From contig OMOD01000145.1 of NCBI GenBank assembly GCA_900290255.1, forward strand, positions 1 to 57,321: a stretch of DNA of 57,321 bases, given 5' to 3'. Below are positions 43,422-51,725 of the stretch, in pieces. Numbering within the stretch: position 1 is the first letter of the stretch; each line of letters opens with the position of its first letter. The notes below the pieces were generated by a model. The model did not search any database. It had not been told where the DNA came from and saw only the letters and a list, made by a program, of their open reading frames with translations. A program made the position numbers and the translations under genes. The DNA comes from Candidatus Sulfotelmatobacter kueseliae (GTDB lineage Bacteria; Acidobacteriota; Terriglobia; Terriglobales; Acidobacteriaceae).

Positions 43422-44060
43422 ATGACGATACCAATCAAGGCAGAAGCAACTGTCGAAATCCAGGTTTCTCGAGTCCACGACTGTGACTCAGAGGGCGAAG
43501 CTGTGAGCACTAATTGCCTGACGATTGAGCAGTACCTACCAGCAGCCGCGGCGAGAATCCCGGTAGAACTGAACTGGTACGCCATACGGACACGGTCGCG
43601 ACACGAAAAAGTGGTGGAGCGACAGCTCCACGTTCAGGGGATCGACGTGTTCTGTCCCGTGATCAGTCAGATTCACCGGTGGAGCGATCGCCGCAAGCTG
43701 GTCGAATGTCCTCTGTTTGCAGGTTACGCTTTCGTGCGCATCGTACCCTCTCCGGAGGAGCGGGTCAGAGTCCTGCGAACACTTGGTGTCGTGCAATTTG
43801 TCGGTGGACATGGGCAGGGAATGGCCATTCCCACGGAACAGATGGAAGCGGTTCGGGCGCTGGTCTCAAGCAACGTGCCGTTTACCAAACATGCATTCTT
43901 GAAAGTCGGCCAGCGGGTGCGAGTTCGCGGCGGTTCTCTGGATGGCGTCGAAGGCATCCTAGCGGCGCAAAACGGAAGTGGGAACCTGGTCATCTCCGTC
44001 GACCTTATCCAGCGCTCGCTTTCTATTCAGATAGAAGGTTACGAGGTCGAACCGGTTTGA
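43422..44060 (+). CDS. NusG/RfaH-like transcription antiterminator (UpxY/LoaP type) of the EPS locus
   Basis: 212 residues from ATG 43422, with GGAG seven bases upstream; the reading from 43281 runs through the leader and is rejected. After a 50-residue N-terminal extension comes the NGN domain (about 51-130, NWYAIRTRSRHEKVVERQL, CPLFAGYAFVRI). The KOW domain starts at about 163 (VGQRVRVRGGSLDGVEGIL). Specialised NusG paralogues of this kind load on RNA polymerase early in long polysaccharide operons and suppress termination. Being first in the locus, it is the probable processivity factor for the downstream EPS genes. The sequence it recognises is unknown. Confidence 0.87.
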   Translation: MTIPIKAEATVEIQVSRVHDCDSEGEAVSTNCLTIEQYLPAAAARIPVELNWYAIRTRSRHEKVVERQLHVQGIDVFCPVISQIHRWSDRRKLVECPLFAGYAFVRIVPSPEERVRVLRTLGVVQFVGGHGQGMAIPTEQMEAVRALVSSNVPFTKHAFLKVGQRVRVRGGSLDGVEGILAAQNGSGNLVISVDLIQRSLSIQIEGYEVEPV

Positions 44061-44179
44061 TCTCGCAGCTACTCGGTCGTTAACTTCGCATTATTCTGGG
44101 CACTCTGAGAGTCGTTGAACTCAGCGCAGGCGATGGCATCGGAAGCTCCCTACGGGAACGAGTTCTCCGAAAGCGAACG

Positions 44180-44434
44180 ATGGATCAGTCAGAACGCGCG
44201 ATGAAACCAGTCGACCTCGCCGCCCCCCTGGCCGGGGGAAGCGACGGGAATGAGGAACCCATCCTATCGTTGCGTGTGGTTCGGACGCAGGTGGAGATTA
44301 AGGCAATTATTGCTGCGCTGAAGCGGACGGGATGGAATCGGACGCAGGCGGCACGCCTGCTGAATATCAGTTACCGTGGATTGCTCTATAAGATCCATCG
44401 GCACCACATCGATCCTGCGGCCGAAGGTGGTTAG
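44180..44434 (+). CDS. Small Fis-type helix-turn-helix protein (HTH_8)
   Basis: 84 residues. The second half is a Fis-type DNA-binding unit: EIKAIIAALKRTGWNRTQAARLLNISYRGLLYKIHRH. This is the C-terminal domain normally attached to NtrC-like sigma-54 activators; here it stands without AAA or receiver domains. It lies 119 bases after the NusG-like gene and before the ATPase gene. It is probably a local regulator or architectural protein of the EPS locus (inference). ATG 44180 or the internal ATG seven codons on could be the start. Confidence 0.78.
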   Translation: MDQSERAMKPVDLAAPLAGGSDGNEEPILSLRVVRTQVEIKAIIAALKRTGWNRTQAARLLNISYRGLLYKIHRHHIDPAAEGG

Positions 44435-44511
44435 CTGAGTGCGGATTCCCGGAGAGCCACCGTAGCAGCGCTTGCGCAGCGGGGTTCTCCAGGCAAGGAC
44501 GATAACGAGAA

Positions 44512-45516
44512 ATGTTTCTGGAATTCTACGGATTACGCGAACAGCCATTCGGGGTTACACCCGATCCGCGGTTCTTGTATTTGAGTCCCGGACATCGCGA
44601 GGCTTTGGCGTCTGTGTATTACGGCATTGAAGCCGGGCGCGGGTTCATGGCGTTGATTGCCAAGCCAGGGATGGGAAAGACGACATTGCTCTTTCACCTG
44701 CTCGAGAGGTTCCGCCACAACGCCCGGACCGCGTTCGTATTCCAGACCCAGTGCAATTCGCGGGAGTTGATGCGGTTACTGCTGGCGGAACTTGGCGTGG
44801 GCATGGAGAGCCACGGCCAGGATTTTGTGAGCATGCACGAAGAGTTTAACCGCCTGCTGTTACAAGAGGCGCGCGCCAAGAGGCGCTTCATCGTGGTGAT
44901 CGATGAGGCCCAGAATCTGGACGCGAGCGTGATGGAAACGGTCCGACTGCTTTCCGACTTCGAAACTCCGCAGGCGAAACTGCTGCAGATCGTTCTCTCC
45001 GGCCAGCCCGAACTGGCCGACAAACTGGCAAGCCCGCGCCTAGCGCAACTTAGGCAGCGTGTTTCTCTACTCAGCCGCCTGACGCCGCTTTCGGCTGACG
45101 AAACACGCAAGTACATTGAGTACCGCCTCAACGTTGCCGGACATTCTGGGCCGGTGCCGTTCTCGGAGGAGGCATTGCAGGCGATCGCCCGCTTCGGGGA
45201 AGGGATTCCACGCAGCATCAATAATCTCTGCTTTAACTTGCTTTCGTTGGGTTGCGCGCTGCGCCAGCGGGTTGTGGATAAGAGTGTGGTGGATGAGGTC
45301 ATGAACGATCTGGACATGAGCGCGCACATGTCGGAAGTGGCTCCGCTTCCGGTCACGGAAACAGCTGCCCTTCACATAGCCGGAGGGAATGCGCCATCCT
45401 CGTATGACACGCCGTATATCGCGGAAAACGATGTTCGGGAAACTCTGACCCTAGCCGAGGCTAAAGCCTACATGCAGCAAATGGCTGTGCAGTTCAGGAA
45501 TTGGAAGCGGAATTAA
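44512..45516 (+). CDS. ExeA-like AAA ATPase (EPS/exosortase-locus type)
   Basis: 334 residues. MFLEFYGLREQPFGVTPDPRFLYLS is the signature start of ExeA/GspA-type ATPases and of the ATPase found in exosortase-associated EPS loci. Walker A is AKPGMGKTTLL (about 50-60) and Walker B is FIVVIDEAQNLD (about 124-135), followed by the sensor region LSGQPELADKL. The C-terminal 60 residues are a less conserved helical tail. ExeA helps assemble a secretin; in EPS loci the role is thought to be assembly or secretion support. It is 20 bases upstream of the export-protein gene. Confidence 0.87.
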   Translation: MFLEFYGLREQPFGVTPDPRFLYLSPGHREALASVYYGIEAGRGFMALIAKPGMGKTTLLFHLLERFRHNARTAFVFQTQCNSRELMRLLLAELGVGMESHGQDFVSMHEEFNRLLLQEARAKRRFIVVIDEAQNLDASVMETVRLLSDFETPQAKLLQIVLSGQPELADKLASPRLAQLRQRVSLLSRLTPLSADETRKYIEYRLNVAGHSGPVPFSEEALQAIARFGEGIPRSINNLCFNLLSLGCALRQRVVDKSVVDEVMNDLDMSAHMSEVAPLPVTETAALHIAGGNAPSSYDTPYIAENDVRETLTLAEAKAYMQQMAVQFRNWKRN

Positions 45517-45536
45517 ACGCCCAGGAGAGGACGAAA

Positions 45537-46238
45537 ATGAAGATGAGAACGATAACAACAATTGCGGTTTGGGCCGGTTTGCTCCTGGCAGTCGCAGCGA
45601 CCGCGGGAGCCCAAGCGCAGCCGGCAGCGGCGCAGGTGGGATCAGCGCAGGCGAATGTGCCACAACTGGAGGCACGTCCGCGCTATAAGATCGAACCTGG
45701 CGACTCGTTCGACATCGCCTTCGAGCTAAGCCCCGAATTCAATCAAGCAGCTATATCAGTCCAGCCTGATGGATTTGTGACCCTCAAGGGCGTGGGCGAC
45801 CTCATGGTTCAAGGGAAAACTGTGCCAGAACTCACCGAGACGCTGCGGCAGGAATACGGCAAGTTCCTGAACAATCCAACAGTTTCAGTGGTGCTAAAGG
45901 ACTTCCAAAAGCCGTACTTTGTCGCCGATGGCCAAGTGCTACGTCCAGGTAAGTATGACCTCCGCGCCGACACAACCCTGACAGAGGCCCTGGCCATCGC
46001 GGGAGGGCTGACGGATGCCTCGAAGCACTCTCATGTCCAGCTATATCGGCGGGTGAGCAATGGCTGGACGTTTGCGCAGATCGTCAACGTGAAGAGGATG
46101 GAAAAGAGCGGCCAGCTGACCGAGGATCCTTACCTGCACCCCGGGGACATGCTGTTCGTGCCGAAGAACAATTGGTCGAAAGTCATGCCTTTCATACCTC
46201 GGACTGGTGCAAGTGCGGCCGCTGTCTCGGCCTACTGA
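45537..46238 (+). CDS. Polysaccharide export protein (Wza/PEP-CTERM export type)
   Basis: 233 residues from ATG 45537 with AGGAGAGG six bases upstream. A signal peptide (TTIAVWAGLLLAVAATAGAQA) lacks the lipobox Cys of Wza, and the protein is short. The Poly_export domain (about 45-130, YKIEPGDSFDIAFELSPEFN, FLNNPTVSVVLKDFQ) is followed by one SLBB domain (VADGQVLRPGKYDLRADTTLTEALAIAGGLTD, in parts). The C-terminal helix that forms the Wza outer-membrane pore is not evident, so a second partner may make the pore. It works in the periplasm with the chain-length protein encoded 25 bases downstream. Confidence 0.87.
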   Translation: MKMRTITTIAVWAGLLLAVAATAGAQAQPAAAQVGSAQANVPQLEARPRYKIEPGDSFDIAFELSPEFNQAAISVQPDGFVTLKGVGDLMVQGKTVPELTETLRQEYGKFLNNPTVSVVLKDFQKPYFVADGQVLRPGKYDLRADTTLTEALAIAGGLTDASKHSHVQLYRRVSNGWTFAQIVNVKRMEKSGQLTEDPYLHPGDMLFVPKNNWSKVMPFIPRTGASAAAVSAY

Positions 46239-46263
46239 AAATTTCAGAACGGAGACTCTTACC

Positions 46264-47895
46264 ATGAATGACCATGCCTGGCCGGACGAGGATAAGGCAA
46301 CAAGCCATTTCACTTTGCGCGATCTGCTGCTGGTGGTTTTCCGTCACAAGCGGTGGGTGAATCTCTGTTTCTTCGGACTGCTGACAGGTACCATGCTGGC
46401 GGCGCTGTTCGTCATACCGCTGTACTACAAGTCCATGGTCATCTTCCTCGTGGAACGCGAGCGAGGCAATCCAGTCGTTACTCCAGAGCAAATTTCTCAG
46501 ACGGTCAATGAAAACCAGGCCATCACCGAACAGGACGTCAACTCCGAGATCGGATTGCTGCAGGCCGACGCAGTGCTGCGGCAAGTGGTGATTTCATCTG
46601 GATTGGATAAGCGCAAAACGCTGATCGGGTCAGTGATGGAAAACTTGTTCGGTCCCACGGACCCGCAAAAGCGAATTGAGCGCGCAATGAAGAAACTATC
46701 GTCGGATCTCAAGATTGAACCGGAGAAGAAGAGCTCGCTAATTGACGTCAGTTACAAATCCAAGGATCCGCAGCTTGCGACGTTAGTGCTTCGTTCCTTG
46801 ACGGACGCGTATATGCGAGAGCACTTCGCCGCGCATACCGCGCCCGGGCAAGTTCCGTTCTTTGAACAGGAAGTGCAGCGGTATAAGAAGGAACTGGATG
46901 ATGCGGAGGCGGCGGCCAAGCAGTTCTCCGAGCAAGAGAATGGAGTGGCTCCGCAAGTTGACCGAGATATCACCCTGCAAAGACTGGGCGATTTTAACCT
47001 TACCTTGCAGCAGGCACGCGCGGATATGGCCGAGGCCGGGGAACGCGTACGAACTTTGGAGAAAGAAGCCGGCGTGACCCCGGAACGCCTGACCACGTCA
47101 TTGCGCAACTCAGACGATGCTCCGGTTTTGCAGGGACTTAAGAACACCTTGATGAACTTGGAAATCAAGCGCACCGAATTGCTCACTAAGTATCAGCCTA
47201 CCTATCCCCTGGTGCAGGAGGTTGACAAGCAAATCGCCGAGACCCAGAGCTCGATAGCGACAGAAGAGAGTCAGCCGATCAAGGAGCAAACCACGGACGT
47301 AAATCCGACTTACGCCTGGGTCGATGAAGAGTTAGCCAAAGCTAAGGCGCAGTACAGTGGGTTGCAGGCGAGAGTCGAGGCGCAGCAGGCAATGGTTGCG
47401 AAGTATGAGGCCAAAATCCATGATTTGGAGCGGAAGCAACTGACCCATCAGGACGTGCAGCGCGCGCTGAAAGCGAGTGAGCAGAATTACCTGCTGAACC
47501 TTCAAAAGCTGGAACAGGCAAAGATGACGGACGCTCTGGATACTACCAGGATAGCCAATGTTTCCGTCGTCCAGCCGGCTTCGAGCCCTATGTTGCCTTG
47601 GAATCCCCGGGGGCTGATGGCGCTGATCGGCGTTTTACTCTCGATTATGCTGACGGGTGGTGGACTATACGTCCGAGAGCGGCGTGATCCTTCTTTCCGG
47701 ACCCCGGCAGAAGTTGCTGCCGACCTGGACGTTCCGTTACTGGCTGCGGTTCCGCATCGTTTCAATGGTTTTGCGATGAACGGGAATGGCCTTCAGGCAA
47801 ACGGGAATGGCCACGGCAATGGCAATGAAAGCTGGCAGGAGACGAACTCGCGTTCCGAGTCTCGTCCCAACTCGATTATTTCGCGGACTCGATAA
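46264..47895 (+). CDS. Wzz/GumC-like chain-length determinant protein
   Basis: 543 residues from ATG 46264 (GGAG nine bases upstream). The N-terminal Wzz domain holds transmembrane helix 1 (about 38-60, VNLCFFGLLTGTMLAALFVIPL). A long coiled-coil periplasmic region follows (about 190-440, with QFSEQENGVAPQ and repeated Glu/Lys/Ala heptads). Transmembrane helix 2 is at about 455-475 (GLMALIGVLLSIMLTGGGLYV). The cytoplasmic tail ends in an Asn-Gly-rich stretch (NGNGLQANGNGHGNGN). It has no fused BY-kinase domain; a separate kinase-like gene follows after 118 bases. Confidence 0.86.
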   Translation: MNDHAWPDEDKATSHFTLRDLLLVVFRHKRWVNLCFFGLLTGTMLAALFVIPLYYKSMVIFLVERERGNPVVTPEQISQTVNENQAITEQDVNSEIGLLQADAVLRQVVISSGLDKRKTLIGSVMENLFGPTDPQKRIERAMKKLSSDLKIEPEKKSSLIDVSYKSKDPQLATLVLRSLTDAYMREHFAAHTAPGQVPFFEQEVQRYKKELDDAEAAAKQFSEQENGVAPQVDRDITLQRLGDFNLTLQQARADMAEAGERVRTLEKEAGVTPERLTTSLRNSDDAPVLQGLKNTLMNLEIKRTELLTKYQPTYPLVQEVDKQIAETQSSIATEESQPIKEQTTDVNPTYAWVDEELAKAKAQYSGLQARVEAQQAMVAKYEAKIHDLERKQLTHQDVQRALKASEQNYLLNLQKLEQAKMTDALDTTRIANVSVVQPASSPMLPWNPRGLMALIGVLLSIMLTGGGLYVRERRDPSFRTPAEVAADLDVPLLAAVPHRFNGFAMNGNGLQANGNGHGNGNESWQETNSRSESRPNSIISRTR

Positions 47896-48013
47896 ATAAG
47901 GAATTATCGTACGACGGCACTGGCTGTCGTGAGCGGAGATCCGAATGCCGCTGAGTAGAACTCACACCCGCTTTTTGATGGCATAGAACTGGAAAGGGGA
48001 CAGTAAGCGACTT

Positions 48014-48805
48014 ATGAGCAGGAACTTCGAATTACTGAATCAAATGGGCAAGATGCAGGACGTTCTGGCGGCTAACAAGGCCGAAATACCCGTGGTGGCA
48101 GCGGCGGGGCCTGTCGCAGCTCCCGAAGCAGGAACAGTCGTGCCCCTACTGCCCCTCGAAGAAATGGCTAGAGACGAAATAAACAAGCTCGTCCATCGCT
48201 TATTCCGCACCAGCACGACAGAGGGGCCGAGGTGCGTGGTGTTGACTTGTCCGGAGTCGGGGGGCGGAACAACCTGGATGTGCGCTCATGTTGCCGATTT
48301 ACTAGCTTCGCAGGTCTCCGGGTCAGTCTGTGTTGTAGACTGCAACTTCCGTTCTCCAGCTCTACACCAGCAATTCGGAGTCGAGAACAAGCTTGGCCTG
48401 GGCGATGCTTTGCGGGTGTCCAGACCGATTCGCGAATATGTGCAGCACTTGCGGGCGAATCTGTGGATGATCACCTCGGGCAACTCGTCTGAGGATGCTC
48501 AGCAATGGTTGATCTCCGACCGCATGCGAGCCCGCCTCGCCGAGTTGCGCGCAACCTTTGATTACGTCCTGTTGGATAGTCCACCTCTCAGCTTGTGTAA
48601 CCACGGTCTCGTCCTCGGGGGCCTCTCCGACGGTGTGGCGCTTGTTCTGAAGGCGAACTCCACGCGCCGCGATGCCGCCCGGTTGGCCGTACAGGAACTG
48701 CAGGCCGCCAAAACACCGGTGCTTGGGGCTGTACTGAATCAGCGGACCTTCCCCATCCCCGACACGATCTATAACAGGCTCAATCCGGGTCGTATGACTT
48801 ACTAA
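48014..48805 (+). CDS. CpsD/CapB-type BY-kinase-like protein with degenerate Walker A
   Basis: 263 residues. P-loop NTPase of the MinD/BY-kinase kind: Walker A' in VCVVDCNFRSPALHQQFG (Asp109), Walker B in DYVLLDSPPLSL (Asp188), and a GLGDAL segment typical of CpsD. The Walker A place reads CPESGGGTTWMC (79-90); aligned with Wzc-type SPGIGKTFVC, Thr86 replaces the catalytic Lys. There is no C-terminal Tyr cluster, only a single final Tyr. It is therefore probably not an active tyrosine kinase and may act as an ATP-independent partner of the Wzz-like protein encoded before it (inference). No clear Shine-Dalgarno sequence. Confidence 0.82.
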   Translation: MSRNFELLNQMGKMQDVLAANKAEIPVVAAAGPVAAPEAGTVVPLLPLEEMARDEINKLVHRLFRTSTTEGPRCVVLTCPESGGGTTWMCAHVADLLASQVSGSVCVVDCNFRSPALHQQFGVENKLGLGDALRVSRPIREYVQHLRANLWMITSGNSSEDAQQWLISDRMRARLAELRATFDYVLLDSPPLSLCNHGLVLGGLSDGVALVLKANSTRRDAARLAVQELQAAKTPVLGAVLNQRTFPIPDTIYNRLNPGRMTY

Positions 48806-48853
48806 GTGCTGCCCTTCGCTTGAACTTTCGTTTCTGAGTAACGGCTTAGACCC

Positions 48854-50281
48854 ATGGTTCCCTTGCGACGTCAGATACTCCTGAAGGGCTTCGAACTCCT
48901 CGATTTGACGGTGATGACAGTTGCCGTCGGATTAGCCACCGTACTGGCATCGGGGCAGGTGCATCTTGCCTGGATGCATCAATTTCTCTCGCTGCGAATC
49001 AAGGTTGCGAACTTCCTTATCGCGGGTGCTCTTCTGGTTCTTTGGCACATGCTGTTTGCGCATTTCGGCCTCTATGCATCGCGACGCTTGTCCAGCCGCA
49101 AGAGGGAAGTGATCGATGTGCTTAAAGCCTCGTCATGCTCCAGCCTGCTCGTGTGTGCGGCTGCGTTGCTTTTCCACATTCGCATGGCGACACCGCTCTT
49201 CCTGTTCTTCTTCTGGATTGTCAGCTCATCCATGCTGGTTTGCGGCAGGTTGATCTTGAGGGCTGTGCTCAAACAGACGCGATTGCGGGGACGAAACCTG
49301 CGGCATGTTCTGATTGTGGGATCGAACGCGCGAGCCCTGGAAGTTGCCAAGGAGCTCGAATCGCGTCCGGAACTCGGCTACCATGTCGTGGGATTTGCGG
49401 ACCGAGAATGGGTTGGCGGCAAAGGCCGACATTCCCTGGTTTGCAACCTCGATGAACTGCCGGACTTCTTGCGAAAGAATGTGGTGGATGAAGTGGTTAT
49501 CGCTCTCCCAGTCCGGTCGTTTCACGACTGCGCCGCCCGCGTCGCCGCTCTTTGTGAAGAGCAGGGGATTATCGTCAGAGTTCTCTCCAACCTGTTCAAC
49601 CTGAAACTGGCTCGAACCTACGCCGAAGAAGTAGTGGGCGATTCCTTGATAACCCACGATAGGGGGACTTTGGACGGTTGGGGTCTAGTGATCAAGCGTG
49701 TCATCGATTTTTCCATTGCGCTGATCGGATTGATACTGGCGGCACCGGTCATTCTTATCGCAGCACTCTCAATCAAGCTGACTTCTCCTGGCCCAGTCCT
49801 GTTTACCCAGTCGAGGGTTGGTAGGAACAAGAGAAAGTTTCTCCTGTACAAGCTGCGCACTATGGTGATGGATGCCGAGAGAAGGATGCACGAACTGGAG
49901 CATCTCAACGAGGTCAGCGGCCCGGTTTTCAAAATAAAAAACGACCCCAGAATCACTTCGGTCGGCCGATTCCTGCGCAAGACCAGTATCGACGAACTGC
50001 CGCAACTATTGAACGTCCTGAAGGGGGATATGAGTCTGGTGGGACCGCGTCCGCTTCCAGTGCGCGATTACGAGGGCTTCAGCGAGGACTGGCATCGGCG
50101 TCGCTTGAGCGTGAAGCCGGGGATTACCTGCCTCTGGCAGGTCAAGGGGCGAAGCTCAATCCCCTTTGAGCAATGGATGGAGCTGGACATGCAGTACATT
50201 GACGATTGGTCTCTCCTCCTCGACTTTCAGATTCTGGCCAAAACTATTCCTGCAATTTGGAAGGGAGTCGGCGCCGCGTAG
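48854..50281 (+). CDS. Undecaprenyl-phosphate sugar phosphotransferase (WcaJ-like)
   Basis: 475 residues. Four or five N-terminal membrane helices (about 12-145), then a Rossmann CoA-binding-like domain (RHVLIVGSNARALEVAKEL, about 160-270). A fifth helix (VIKRVIDFSIALIGLILAAPVILIAALSIKL) leads into the bacterial sugar transferase domain, with RVGRNKRKFLLYKLRTMV, RKTSIDELPQLLNVLKGDMSLVGPRP and a KPGITCLWQVKGRS end. Such enzymes load the first sugar phosphate (glucose-1-P, galactose-1-P or similar) on undecaprenyl phosphate to start repeat-unit synthesis at the inner membrane. The first sugar cannot be read from sequence. Confidence 0.92.
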   Translation: MVPLRRQILLKGFELLDLTVMTVAVGLATVLASGQVHLAWMHQFLSLRIKVANFLIAGALLVLWHMLFAHFGLYASRRLSSRKREVIDVLKASSCSSLLVCAAALLFHIRMATPLFLFFFWIVSSSMLVCGRLILRAVLKQTRLRGRNLRHVLIVGSNARALEVAKELESRPELGYHVVGFADREWVGGKGRHSLVCNLDELPDFLRKNVVDEVVIALPVRSFHDCAARVAALCEEQGIIVRVLSNLFNLKLARTYAEEVVGDSLITHDRGTLDGWGLVIKRVIDFSIALIGLILAAPVILIAALSIKLTSPGPVLFTQSRVGRNKRKFLLYKLRTMVMDAERRMHELEHLNEVSGPVFKIKNDPRITSVGRFLRKTSIDELPQLLNVLKGDMSLVGPRPLPVRDYEGFSEDWHRRRLSVKPGITCLWQVKGRSSIPFEQWMELDMQYIDDWSLLLDFQILAKTIPAIWKGVGAA

Positions 50282-50376
50282 AGGCGAGAACTATTGCTTT
50301 AAGCGATTGTGTTTATACTCAGTACCCTCTTACAGAAAACTTCAATCGGAATAGGACCCGCGCCGTCTTGCATTCG

Positions 50377-51711
50377 ATGACTTCTAAAAATACTGTTGTG
50401 CGCTGGGTCACAAAAGGGGGGCTGGCTGTATTGGACCAGGGCCTTACGACCGGGTCCAATTTTCTGATCAGCATACTGCTCGCCCGATGGTTGACGGCTG
50501 AACAGTATGGCGCGTACGCAGTGGCTTTAGCGGTTTACCTGCTGATTATTATGCTGTATCAGTCTCTGTTGCTGGAGCCTATGGCAGTGTACGGGCCTTC
50601 AGCATACCGGGACCGTCTTCGCAGTTACTTCAAGTCGTTGTGGTCTCTTCATCTAGCGGCCTCCCTCCTGATTTTTTCTCTCCTCGTTGTCTCTGCGGGA
50701 ATCGCCTTTCGGGTCAACTCCGCCAGCAGCGTGGGCGGCGCGCTGGCGGGCATAGCCCTAGCTGCGCCACTGGTGCTGATGTCCTGGCTGGTAAAGCGCG
50801 TATTCTACTTACAACTCTCCCCGGGTCCTCCGGCGGCAGCGGCTGTAGTCTATTGCGGCCTCATACTCGCCGGCCTGGTGGTGGCGCATAGGTACAGCCT
50901 CCTCTCGCCCTTCTCGGCTTTGCTACTAATGGGAATTGCGGCTCTGGGCGCCACGATTCCGCTGGTGCTGTACCTGATGCGAGATCTTCCGGCTGCGGCA
51001 GGGGCAGTTTCGCTTTCGGAGGCTGGGCTTCGCCATTGGGGCTATGGCCGTTGGGCGGTAGGGAGCTCCGCTTTACAGTGGGTGCCAAACGGTATTTTTT
51101 ACGCGATCGTGAGCACCTTCTCAGGTATGGCCGAGGCAGGACAGCTTCGCGCGCTCATGAATTTTAGTGCGCCCGTCTTCCAGGGCTATGCAGCCTTGGT
51201 TTCGCTATTGCTGCCCTATGCGGCTCGCATTCACGACCAACAGGGGTCCGCGGGGTCCGGAATTTTCTCACGCCGAGTTACCTGGCTGTTCGTATCAGGC
51301 GCGATCGTGTATTGGAGTGCGCTTCTTTTATTCCGCGAGCCGGCCTTCCATGGGCTTTATTCCGGTAAGTACTCGGAAGTCGCATACTTGCTGCCAATTG
51401 TTGCATTAGGCTCGATTTTCTGGTGCGCATTCGTCGGGCCGGCGACCGCTTTGCGAGCCATGGACTCGCCTGCCTCGATCCTTGTTGCCACCATGATCGC
51501 GGCCGTTGCCTCAGTCGCGGTCGGAGTGCCCGCGACCTGGGCGTTCGGGATCAAGGGGGCTCTTTGGGCGATCACCCTGTCGCAGGCATCAGGCTTTGTC
51601 GCGATCCAGCTCCTGCTGCAGAAAAAGGTGCAGAAAGCCGCCGCGCAAGCTCCGGTGTTAGGTCTCGGCACGACCTTCGAATTTCCCTCTGATATAAGCT
51701 CGAATGACTAG
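50377..51711 (+). CDS. Wzx-like polysaccharide flippase (MATE/MVF-type)
   Basis: 444 residues from ATG 50377, with 12 or so membrane helices. The start (VTKGGLAVLDQGLTTGSNFLISILLARWLTAEQYGAYAVAL, in parts) and the later GVPATWAFGIKGALWAITLSQ pattern are those of lipopolysaccharide/O-antigen flippases, which move lipid-linked repeat units to the periplasm. There is no Shine-Dalgarno sequence, and a TTG nine bases earlier is an alternative start. It sits between the initiating transferase and the polymerase-like gene, as expected for Wzy-type assembly. Confidence 0.85.
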   Translation: MTSKNTVVRWVTKGGLAVLDQGLTTGSNFLISILLARWLTAEQYGAYAVALAVYLLIIMLYQSLLLEPMAVYGPSAYRDRLRSYFKSLWSLHLAASLLIFSLLVVSAGIAFRVNSASSVGGALAGIALAAPLVLMSWLVKRVFYLQLSPGPPAAAAVVYCGLILAGLVVAHRYSLLSPFSALLLMGIAALGATIPLVLYLMRDLPAAAGAVSLSEAGLRHWGYGRWAVGSSALQWVPNGIFYAIVSTFSGMAEAGQLRALMNFSAPVFQGYAALVSLLLPYAARIHDQQGSAGSGIFSRRVTWLFVSGAIVYWSALLLFREPAFHGLYSGKYSEVAYLLPIVALGSIFWCAFVGPATALRAMDSPASILVATMIAAVASVAVGVPATWAFGIKGALWAITLSQASGFVAIQLLLQKKVQKAAAQAPVLGLGTTFEFPSDISSND

Positions 51712-51725
51712 CTACGGAAGACTGC

